From Acetobacter persici JCM 25330 (GTDB taxonomy: Bacteria > Pseudomonadota > Alphaproteobacteria > Acetobacterales > Acetobacteraceae): 43,643 nt of DNA. This document shows positions 1 to 8,374 of the stretch, in pieces. The notes below the pieces were generated by a model that was not told where the DNA came from, ran no database searches, and saw nothing but the letters and a program-made list of their open reading frames with translations. Location: the NCBI RefSeq assembly GCF_000613905.1, contig NZ_BAJW01000028.1:1-43643 (forward strand), read 5' to 3'. Position 1 is the stretch's first letter. Every line of letters starts with the position of its first letter. Both the position numbers and the translations under genes were made by a program.

Positions 1-420
1 ACGGGACCGCCCGATAGCATGATCCGCGCCCTTTTTTACGGGCACCCGCACTGTGCTGATGAGCCCGGACAATCGTGCTGTCGATCATCATGTATTCATT
101 ATGACGATCGGCAGCCAGATGCTGGAAAATCCGTTCGATCACACCGCCTTCACACCAGCGACGCAGTCGCCGATGAACGTTTTTCCAGTCACCAAAACGG
201 ACAGGCAGATCACGCCATGGAATACCGGCACGGTAACGATACAGAACCGCCTCCACAAACAGACGGTTATCGGCAGCCGTTTCACCGATATGACCTTCAC
301 GACCCGGGAGAAGATCTTTTGTCCGTTCCCACTGGCTGTCACTCAGGCCATAGCGTCACATTCATTCTCTCCCTGAAAACAGAGAGAAAACATCACAGAT
401 CAAGCGGGAGTACAAGCCTC
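1..420 (-). mobile_element. IS5-family (IS1031/IS427-like) insertion sequence, partial
   Basis: Read on the minus strand, about 345-20 translates into a typical IS5-family transposase N-terminal half. Visible pieces are DSQWERTKDLLPG, then VEAVLYRYRAGIPWRDLP, then MIDSTIVRAHQHSAGA, which holds the first Asp of the DDE site. A terminal-repeat-like end (GAGGCTTGTACTCCCGCTTG on the minus strand) closes the element near 420. The rest of the element lies left of the window. The reading frame is not clean: the in-frame ATG near 363 is followed at once by a TGA, and near 34-36 the frame slips at a run of six A followed by G. Members of this group can use frameshifting there, but the shift needed here is +1, so damage is equally likely. 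It sits about 110 bp beyond the end of the 21-kb operon. Confidence 0.75.
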
Positions 421-532
421 ATGCTGCCAGATGCCGACTGACGACACCCCTAAATTGTCGATCAATCATCGCGGATCATGTCAATCAGACTGCGAAGCTG
501 GGCTCATGGCTTATAGCAATCGCCTCTTGGTA

Positions 533-3500
533 TCAGTCAAAATTATTATCAGACACACCGGAGATATGAATCGCATCCGCACCATTATCCCCGTAGAGAT
601 AAAGACGCAATGCGTAGAGTAAGTCTGGTGTGAGGTCGCCTTCAGGCTTTTGTATGTTGAGTTGTAGATGAGAAAAAAGAGGAATATTTGAATTCAAAAC
701 AATATCCGTCACACGCTCAACCTGTTTCGCAAATTCTTTAGTGGTTTTTTGATGTGGCTGAAGGAGCATCTGAATTTCAGGGCTAGACGATACGCGGGTG
801 CGCAGAAGTCCCAGCAAAAGTTCAAGTGGCTCGACTGTGGAACGTGCCCAGTTACGCTCAGTCCTTTTATCTTTCTCGTGCTTACGAGGCGGGCAACACT
901 GAATATTATTCATCATAATGCTCAGAGAATTTACAATATCTTGCAATTCTGCAAGACTGAATTTTTCAACAAAGCTCTGCTCGTGCCAGATGGCATAAGA
1001 AAAGACTCGCATTACATCGGTCGTTGGATTTGCAACAAGTTGAGAAAGCAGGGCTTGCTGCCATGGCTCCGATACATCCCCAAGCGCGAAACCGACAGTG
1101 CGTTTTTCACGAATGTTCCCATGATTGATCTGCTCGAATATCCATTGGAAACTTTCTTGACATATATCTTTATGCATACAGCAAAGCAGAAATCCGATTT
1201 CAGACTTTACCTTGTCTGGAGTTGTATCTTTAGACAATAGAGTAACAAGATACTCACAATTATCCTTCATCGTAGTCGCAAAAATTTGTGGGCATCCTGA
1301 GTCACTGATCGAGCGACCATCACGCCACACTTGTATAATCGGAAAATAAAGCTTCTTGCGAATACTACGAATTATTTCTCTTTCTTCTTCGTCAAAAATA
1401 TCCAGATTGGTACATGGCTCATATCTCGCCACTTTGAGGCCTAAGTATCGCCCATCACTTCGCTCTTCCAGCACGAATGATATTTCGTCTCCCACAACAA
1501 AGTCGGTACAAGTCAATCCACGAACAAAGCTATTCTGGTGGATGAACACAGGCTCATGGGCAGAGCGGCATGACGCAAAAGTGAAATATTTGCCATTTCT
1601 GTCGCCCCCCCATTTCTGACTTATCCAACCAGTTGCACGTGGCTTGGTGAGACTATCAAGGTCTCTCTTCAAACGCGCAATCTCGCGCAATACCCACACA
1701 AGCAAGTTGCTGGTTTCACTACCACCGTCTTTGGGAAAATTCTCTAATTCTTCCCAAGTCTTCGGTTGAGGATATTCTGGTGCGGGGGCATCCGTAATAA
1801 TAATGTCTTCCGTGCGCTGCCACGTTGCGCGAACAGGCGGAAAGGATTTGTCTTGTGGTGTAAAGACGAGTTTATATGGATCATCCGCACCGTATTCAAA
1901 GGTCAGATTTAATTCGCACGGAACATCGTTTTTCAAAGGGAAAGCTGGCGAATTAAGGCGTGCAGAAAAGCCAAGGTCGTCTGCATCACTCCCTATGGAG
2001 AGAGGGACCAAGTAATGAGGCTTCCCGGCTGGAAGCGTAAAATCTTCACCAACGGGAATGGACACCGGTTTGCCACGAACAGGCTTGACCATTGTTCCAC
2101 GAGACACCAGATGAAGACGCTGGTAAATCCCTTCCTTTCTTACCTTGATTGATAATTCCGGGATTTGATCGCGCCAAAGCGGGATATCACCTGCTTGTTG
2201 TTGCAAGGCATGAAGGTAGATGCCGCCTGTAACAGGACTTTCCGTCAAATTGATGCAGAACGCGAAATTTCCAACACGCAGGTCACGCTTGAGGACATCT
2301 GGGTCGATGTACACGCTTTTGGTAGGCTGAAATGCATCATGCCATTGTTTTTGGGCATCAACCGTAGGAATATCGTAACCTTGTAGTTCGGTTTTCCCCC
2401 CATCCGTGTTGGTGATAATGACTGGTGGGCAGCGCTCCCAATAAAACCCACGGGTTATAGGAAGGCGCTTTTTCAAGTCCTCGTCAAACTTGGCTTGGAG
2501 CTTGATTGCGCAGATCTTGCTGCCGATAGTATCCACAACGACAATCGCATAACCTTCTCCCTTGATTCTGGCGGGATCAGCCTGCGCGAAGATTGCTGCT
2601 ACGCTACGCGGTAGTGGTTCTGCGTTGGCGAAACAGGCATTAAGATTACGACGAATTGTTTCAAGCTCAAAGTCACTTAAAAAATCTGGAACAACCCAAT
2701 AAAGCGTCTCACTCCTGAAGATATTCCGTAGTCGATTAGTGAATGCGCGAGCCGCACGGTCAAAATTCTCTGATATATTGTCTTTGGAAAACAAGAGGTC
2801 TGGCATCGATATGGTAATCGATTGCGGATGAAGCCAAACTGCATCAGAGTGAAAAAGTTCTAGGTCGACACTCTCAGCATCGCGCCTCCATTGCTGCCAC
2901 AGAAATGTATCTGGCAATGACTGAGCGACCTGGTCAGCACTGCTGGCATAGCATGGGCGTAAGGCCGTGAAATCAACACACACTGGATCGGTGATTACGC
3001 ATCGCCGGTTAAGCCGTGAAATATGCTGTCTTGATACATGGACCAGAGGTAACCTTGAAAACCAGGGAAGAATTTCAAACGTCTCATAGTCAAAAGTAAG
3101 CAGCATCTCGGAAAATAGATGCTTGCCCGCAGACCACAGCTGCGCATATCCCGTCCATAGATCCATAGTTTTTGTGCGCGCTTCAAGCTGAGCACAATCA
3201 CGGGCGATATCATCGTCCAGGGTTTGTAACCAGCGCCATCCATCCCAAACTCGCCGATAATCCTGATGTGAAAGCAACGTGTTATTGGGCGGCAGGTTGT
3301 CCCAATTTCCAATGGCTTGCGCTTCTCCGGAACAAAGCCAAGAGTGTATTTTTGGCAGAAGCTCGTCCTCATGGCCGATGCTATCCAGGCGCACTTCGAG
3401 CAACTCAGCCAAGTGCCGAACAAAGCTCTTGAGCAGGCGGTTCTCTGGCAAATCGACAGATTGAAACCGGCGCACAGCCTGCATGTAGGGCTTGCCCGCA

Positions 3501-3880
3501 AGTTTTTCCCGAACAGTGCGCCCTGGACGATTACTGAGCTTGATGAAACTGTTGGCATCAAGTTCACGCACGGCGTGTACCGGTAACAACGCGTGCTCAC
3601 GGTGCGGACTTTCGTTAAGAGCGTGGAACAGCCGCTCTATTGAATGACGGCAGTGTTCCACAATCCGCCACAGACGGTCTCGAATTACAGTGTCATTTTT
3701 TGGTGCGGCATAATCAGCGATTCTTGCAAGCACCGACGACACCCCTTGCTGCAATGCGTCTCCAGTCTTGGGATCAAAATCTGCAATCCGGCAATACCAA
3801 TCCTGCTGCTCAAGTATTACACGAGCTTTGCTTCCCTCCACTCGATATTCGAAATATATTTTCTTCAAATTAATTGTCAT
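533..3880 (-). CDS. DUF2357-type McrB partner with cold-shock-like domain
   Basis: 1115-residue protein, the last gene of the operon. Residues about 100-165 carry the pattern seen in DUF2357 proteins (PGRTVREKLAGKPYMQAVRR followed by PENRLLKSFVRHLAELLEVRL-like sequence). DUF2357 proteins commonly lie next to McrB-type AAA+ proteins and are thought to fill the McrC position. Residues about 750-818 read as a cold-shock/OB fold: GKYFTFASC, then PVFIHQNSF, VGDEISFVLEE and YLGLKVAR, matching the order of strands in CspA-like domains. I see no clear PD-(D/E)XK triad, so whether it cuts DNA is open. Start ATG chosen because a stop lies just upstream. The McrB-like gene is 183 bp upstream, the only real gap in the operon, and that gap holds a hairpin. 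Inference: nucleic-acid-binding adaptor or nuclease driven by the McrB-like motor. Confidence 0.7.
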   Translation of the reverse strand: MTINLKKIYFEYRVEGSKARVILEQQDWYCRIADFDPKTGDALQQGVSSVLARIADYAAPKNDTVIRDRLWRIVEHCRHSIERLFHALNESPHREHALLPVHAVRELDANSFIKLSNRPGRTVREKLAGKPYMQAVRRFQSVDLPENRLLKSFVRHLAELLEVRLDSIGHEDELLPKIHSWLCSGEAQAIGNWDNLPPNNTLLSHQDYRRVWDGWRWLQTLDDDIARDCAQLEARTKTMDLWTGYAQLWSAGKHLFSEMLLTFDYETFEILPWFSRLPLVHVSRQHISRLNRRCVITDPVCVDFTALRPCYASSADQVAQSLPDTFLWQQWRRDAESVDLELFHSDAVWLHPQSITISMPDLLFSKDNISENFDRAARAFTNRLRNIFRSETLYWVVPDFLSDFELETIRRNLNACFANAEPLPRSVAAIFAQADPARIKGEGYAIVVVDTIGSKICAIKLQAKFDEDLKKRLPITRGFYWERCPPVIITNTDGGKTELQGYDIPTVDAQKQWHDAFQPTKSVYIDPDVLKRDLRVGNFAFCINLTESPVTGGIYLHALQQQAGDIPLWRDQIPELSIKVRKEGIYQRLHLVSRGTMVKPVRGKPVSIPVGEDFTLPAGKPHYLVPLSIGSDADDLGFSARLNSPAFPLKNDVPCELNLTFEYGADDPYKLVFTPQDKSFPPVRATWQRTEDIIITDAPAPEYPQPKTWEELENFPKDGGSETSNLLVWVLREIARLKRDLDSLTKPRATGWISQKWGGDRNGKYFTFASCRSAHEPVFIHQNSFVRGLTCTDFVVGDEISFVLEERSDGRYLGLKVARYEPCTNLDIFDEEEREIIRSIRKKLYFPIIQVWRDGRSISDSGCPQIFATTMKDNCEYLVTLLSKDTTPDKVKSEIGFLLCCMHKDICQESFQWIFEQINHGNIREKRTVGFALGDVSEPWQQALLSQLVANPTTDVMRVFSYAIWHEQSFVEKFSLAELQDIVNSLSIMMNNIQCCPPRKHEKDKRTERNWARSTVEPLELLLGLLRTRVSSSPEIQMLLQPHQKTTKEFAKQVERVTDIVLNSNIPLFSHLQLNIQKPEGDLTPDLLYALRLYLYGDNGADAIHISGVSDNNFD

Positions 3881-4063
3881 AACTTAAATAGAACCCTTCC
3901 CGCCTGCGCATTATCTTATGGCTTCCCCAAGCTCATTTCATTATGCAGCGCCTTAGCTCTCCACACTTTAAGGCGCTTGCCTCCTCTGTTTCAGTATTCA
4001 TAAAAAATCGTGTATGGTTTTTCATTGTTGTCTGGCGCCAGAACAGTCGCCGGTGGACTTTCA
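3881..4063. promoter_or_regulatory. 183-bp intergenic gap with a strong hairpin
   Basis: This is the only sizeable gap inside the long minus-strand operon. It contains a 9-bp perfect inverted repeat (AGCGCCTTA at 3947-3955 and its complement at 3969-3977, 13-nt loop) that can extend by a few pairs past a one-base bulge. There is no T-tract on the minus strand after it, so it is not a standard terminator. It may be an RNA processing, stability or attenuation element that sets the level of the DUF2357 protein relative to the AAA+ protein. No small gene is supported here. Confidence 0.45.
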
Positions 4064-6091
4064 TCAATTACAAGTATCATCCAAGTTAAGGTAATTTGCC
4101 GATTGCCAAATAAACTGGCCATAGCCAAGATCACAGGCCAGATCGAAATCACCCCCCAGATTGAATGAGTTACCGCCAATTCCTGTAATGATCTGACCGC
4201 GAATCTTGTCTAGGCACTCCGTCTTGCTTTTGCCGCGCGTGTCTATACCCCGCAATTTGGGCATGACCTTCTGCACGAGTTGATCCTCGAAAGCGACATG
4301 CATGGCCTTGGCAAGCGCATCTCTATCGGATGTTTGCCGTGCCGCACAAACATCCGGATAATTTGCCATGTAGTATTCAATGGACTGCCAAACACGATGC
4401 CCAAGAGCACGGCCTGTGACAGCAAGAGAGGCGTTGATTCCTTCAATGAAAGTTCTGAAAGGATTGATCTGATCGTCAGAAAAATCACTACTTAGCGCCA
4501 GCCAACCCTGCCACAACGTTTTGTGTAACGCTGTGCCTCGATTTGCGTCATCAAGTGGAGCAAGCTTCCGGCGACGTTTGAGTTCTGTCGGACGCGGAAA
4601 ATTGATGATGATGGATCGATCAAGCACCTTATCGGAAAGTGACTTGGTGGTTTCATCCTGATTCATCGTCCCCACCCAGAGTACATTGCGGCCTAGCGGA
4701 AGCTCATAGGGTTTCATGCCCGCGCCAATTTTTACAGGGATGGACGGAACGTCATTACCTCTTCTGCCACGCCGCAGTTCAAGTTTGCTGAGAAATTCTG
4801 CAAAATAAAGCTCAGGATGGGCAAGATTCATTTCGTCAAGCAGAACAAGGCAAACTGCGTCTTGTAACCCCGGATAGTCATTGCTCCACGGTTTCTGGCT
4901 TTGCGCAAGAAAGCGGAGGACTGGTTGGGCGTCGAACTTGTTGTCTATGGAATTAAAGAATCCCAGCATGGATTCCTGAGAATCCCAGTTCGGCTGAACG
5001 GAAAGCGGCTCAAAGTAGATGCCACCAAAGTGGGAGTAGAGGCGCGGCAGTTCGGATTTTCCGGTACCAGAAACACCTGCCAGTACGGTAAGCGGCGACC
5101 ATTCAGCTGTTTTGAGTGCTGTATGAAAAGCTTTCAGTATGCGCGGGTTGAAGTGCAACCCGTATGTATCGCAAGCATTGCCAATGCCTGCCAACCAAGC
5201 CTTCTCATCAATCTCGGATTTCACGGGCGGCTTGGCTTTGTCCGCACTGATGTATGGCATCTCGATTTCTTCGTAACGGGCTTCCACTTCAGCGGGACGC
5301 TCATAGGCCGCACGCAGACGGTTGAGTTCAGCTTGCGCTTCGTTGGCGGCCCCTTCGAAGATGGATGCCCTGTGCGCCAGAGATCTGTTCTCGGCGTTAA
5401 ACTCCGAGTTTTGACGGCGCAGATCGCCAACCTCAGCGATCGCCGCTGCATCACTGGCTCGTTGCAGTTCTAGAGCGTCTGCGCGCGTTTTATGGTGCAT
5501 GGCTTCACTTTCAAGGGCCATATACCGCACACGCATTTCCTCGGTGGGTCGGCTAGCCAGTTCCTCTCGCAAGCGCTTGAGTTCGTCGGTTTGGCTATTC
5601 AGGGCGCGAAGGATCTCAGCAGGGTCTTTTCCCCCAAGTTGGCGTTTCAGTTGCTCAAACGCACCCAGAATCTCCGTCTGAACACCCAAGGCTTCACGCA
5701 GTCGAGCATTTTCCGCTTTGCAATTTGCCTCCGTAGTCTCCATTGACTTACGGCGCTCTTCGAGTTGTTCCTCTACTTCATCCCGTATTTGCCCATCGCG
5801 TCTCTGCCATTTCTGCTCCAACCGTTGTTCTTGCCGTTCGAGCATCCTCTCGGCGCTTTCAAGCTCTACCTTCCGGCCCTCAACCTCACTCTGCAACGCA
5901 GATAACGCACCTTTCTGTCTCTCAAATTCAGTACGTTCTCCATTCAACCTCTTGCGAACATCATCCTGTTGATTCGTCCAGGCTTCGAGTTCCCTAGCTA
6001 TTTCCGCACGAACACGTTCGCGCTCCAAATTCTCAGCACTCGTAATATCATCCAGTCTCTTGGCTTTCAGTTTTGGCGATTTCATCGTCAA
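4064..6091 (-). CDS. McrB-type AAA+ ATPase with long coiled coil
   Basis: 675 residues. Residues 15-270 are charged, heptad-rich coiled coil. Residues about 300-600 form a McrB-like AAA+ module: Walker A GVSGTGKS at 339-346, Walker B LVLLDEMN at 415-422, and the McrB-family segment GTMNQDETTKSLSDKVLDRS around 475-492. Classical McrB is a GTP-driven hexameric translocase that powers the McrC nuclease; the base specificity here cannot be read from sequence. The start overlaps the 3' end of the preceding small coiled-coil gene by 44 bp. A second ATG lies two codons in, and a later start is possible. The downstream DUF2357 gene is the expected partner. The coiled coil replaces the DNA-recognition domain usual in McrB, so target recognition probably lies in a partner or in the coiled coil. 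Confidence 0.85.
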   Translation of the reverse strand: MTMKSPKLKAKRLDDITSAENLERERVRAEIARELEAWTNQQDDVRKRLNGERTEFERQKGALSALQSEVEGRKVELESAERMLERQEQRLEQKWQRRDGQIRDEVEEQLEERRKSMETTEANCKAENARLREALGVQTEILGAFEQLKRQLGGKDPAEILRALNSQTDELKRLREELASRPTEEMRVRYMALESEAMHHKTRADALELQRASDAAAIAEVGDLRRQNSEFNAENRSLAHRASIFEGAANEAQAELNRLRAAYERPAEVEARYEEIEMPYISADKAKPPVKSEIDEKAWLAGIGNACDTYGLHFNPRILKAFHTALKTAEWSPLTVLAGVSGTGKSELPRLYSHFGGIYFEPLSVQPNWDSQESMLGFFNSIDNKFDAQPVLRFLAQSQKPWSNDYPGLQDAVCLVLLDEMNLAHPELYFAEFLSKLELRRGRRGNDVPSIPVKIGAGMKPYELPLGRNVLWVGTMNQDETTKSLSDKVLDRSIIINFPRPTELKRRRKLAPLDDANRGTALHKTLWQGWLALSSDFSDDQINPFRTFIEGINASLAVTGRALGHRVWQSIEYYMANYPDVCAARQTSDRDALAKAMHVAFEDQLVQKVMPKLRGIDTRGKSKTECLDKIRGQIITGIGGNSFNLGGDFDLACDLGYGQFIWQSANYLNLDDTCN

Positions 6092-6425
6092 GTTCAGAGA
6101 GCCTCCTTACTCTGATGTTCGATATGTCCGCCTCTGCTTGATTACGCTTGTCGCGCAACTCATTACTCAAGGCTGCCCGTTCATCAGCAAAGCCTGCATC
6201 ACGCTTGTATTCGGCAATGGCGATAGCCCTCTCGCGCTCAGTCAACTTGAATTTTTCTGCTTCAATGATCTGATAAGCAGCGCGAATCTGTTTTTCTTGT
6301 TCAAGCAGCCTGCTTTTTTCTCTTTCGATCGCCAAACGGTCATCCTGAGCCTGCTTCTCTTTTTCAATCACGCTCGCTTCCCGCTTTTTGAGATCAGCAT
6401 CCATTTCTGATTTTTCCATTGTCAT
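6048..6425 (-). CDS. small coiled-coil protein
   Basis: 125 residues, almost entirely Lys/Glu/Arg/Gln-rich heptad helix (for example EKEKQAQDDRLAIEREKSRL). No enzymatic motif or membrane segment. Its composition resembles the coiled coil of the following McrB-like protein, with which it overlaps by 44 bp in another frame. It could therefore be a separate subunit that pairs with that coiled coil, or the detached front part of the same protein. Twenty bases separate it from the upstream gene. A second ATG two codons in is an alternative start. Function unknown; a structural partner for the AAA+ protein is the simplest inference. Confidence 0.6.
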   Translation of the reverse strand: MTMEKSEMDADLKKREASVIEKEKQAQDDRLAIEREKSRLLEQEKQIRAAYQIIEAEKFKLTERERAIAIAEYKRDAGFADERAALSNELRDKRNQAEADISNIRVRRLSELDDEIAKTESQETG

Positions 6426-6444
6426 TGCTCTATAAGTGTCTGGA

Positions 6445-8374
6445 TTATTGAGAGGGCTGCTTTACGGAGATGTGTAATCTTCTTTTTGGGCAGTGGCAGC
6501 GGTTCGTTGCCATGCCGCGCAGAGTAATGAGGTTTGTCACATCCCCCAAAAAGGTCGGCAGGGCGTCGTATATTGCGGCAAGTGCATTATCGTCAGACAC
6601 AAGCAGTAATGCGATAACGCAAGCACCAAGGGATTGACTACCACCCTGCAGCGTTTGACGCACAGCATCTATTCTCACGGTTCGCAAACTTTCAGACAAG
6701 ACGGCACAGAGCTTGGCCTTAACAGCCTTGTCTGCAGCCGTATCAATCAGATGCTCATCGCTGATATCGGGCGGGATTCGGTCAGCCAAAACCTTTTCGA
6801 ATGAAGCTTGAGTTGCCGCATAAAGATCACCAATATAGGCTGACGCGTCATCCTCATCATGGCAAGACAAGACAAAACACTCTGCGTCAGCCAGTCTCTC
6901 CTGCAAGTTCATACCAAGGCGATTGAACAGCCTGAAGCCGAACTCCGCCTGAATGCTGGCACGGGCATCCAACAGTGCATCGCCTTGCGCATCCTTATTC
7001 AGCGCGGCGACCGGCTTGTCGACAAACACGATGCGCGGGACAAGAGCGTGAACAACTTCGCGCATGAAAGGATCGTCTGCCAATTCCTGCTGCGGTGCAT
7101 CCGCGCCCCCCTTGCCATGTGCTTTTTCGTTACGCCTGGCGTTAATTGCACGAAGACGGATTATGAGATCAGGATACATGGAGATAAGCTTACGCAAGGG
7201 ATGCCCGGCATCCTTGTGCGCCTGAAGCAGGGCTATGGCAAGAACCGTCTCTTGATAAGCACGCCCATCCTCGAAATCCAGCAGCTTACCCTCACGAATT
7301 GACCGGAAGCCTTTCAATGGCAGTTCACACCCCAAATCACGTGCTACTTGCTCCAGGAGTGCAGCATGCTCGCTCTGTTCGGTGCATGTGAGTGTTATGA
7401 TGACATCTTTGAATGGACGGACACAACAGGCATAGAACAGTGCCCATTCTATAGAAGCGTGGATTTTGGCCAGAGTTCTAAACTGCCGATTTTTTGAAGG
7501 TCTTAGGTTGGCAATGAGTTTGGGGTAGTATCGGCGGTTGTCATCCGTTTCAAACAGCTCTTGTGATCTGGTATCCTGTGATACATGATCACGGTTTTTC
7601 AGGTCCTTTTTCCAATTGAGCAACCATTTAGCCAGATCACCGTCTCGCCCCAACAATTGCTCAAAAGCTTTTTCAAGAATCAAGGAAAATCCATTACCAA
7701 ACGGATCGGCAATGCGGAACTCACCATCGATTTTCTGAATGGCAATGGGGCAGTCGAGGTAATACGGTTCTGGCGGATCTACTATCGTGATCTGCCGGAC
7801 AGACGGTATCCTTTCTTCTCTGCTAAAAATTACGGCGCGTTTCTTCATGATCTGCAATGTATTGGTAACATCGCGTTGTGTAAGCGTGTTTACTTTGTGA
7901 ATAGCACTTGGAAGGATCGTTCGAAATTTTTCTTGCCCCCCTTCCTTTTTCCGCAAGGGATTCTCGGCATCCAACTGGTGCAGGAAAGGCAGTATTTTCC
8001 GGTAACGCGTTCACGGAAAAAAGTGCGGTCACAAAAGACAGATTATCTTTTTCGTATTTTACGCTATCATTATATTTTTCCATGATGACAGCATTATATT
8101 CGTCAATAAACCCTTTATCCTGTAACCGCAGAAGAATTCCCTTGACCAAATCAGGCGGAATACAGGTTTCAACCGCCAGTTCATGCGCATCCAACTCGCC
8201 GACAGCGTTCAGCAATTCAAGAATAACACGCTCAAATGCGTTCAAGGCATTGCTGCCGTTTAAAATCCTAGGAAAAGTCACACGATATGCATTTACCGGC
8301 CATGCAAGGTGGCACACCTTGCCTATGATGCCCGTAAAGGGATCAGACTTACCGTAGTCCAGAAGATTCAGCAT
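6445..8374 (-). CDS. winged-helix/HEPN-like protein of unknown function, frame broken
   Basis: As given, the region holds two overlapping frames, 8374-7823 and 7974-6445. The first stops looking protein-like after residue ~120, exactly where the second begins to look real. Adding one base to the A6 run at 8017-8022 and one to the T4 run at 7995-7998 (plus-strand letters) gives one smooth protein of 643 residues, through FVTALFFRERVTGKILPFLH. Residues about 45-85 look like a winged helix (ERVILELLNAVGELDAHELA, then PPDLVKGILLRLQDKGFID). Around 7134-7117 the protein reads RRNEKAHG, the R-N-x3-H signature of HEPN domains, which are often RNases. I do not recognise the family. The ATG overlaps the helicase stop by 7 bp. 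If the frame is truly broken, a shorter second product could start at ATG 7848. Confidence 0.55.
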
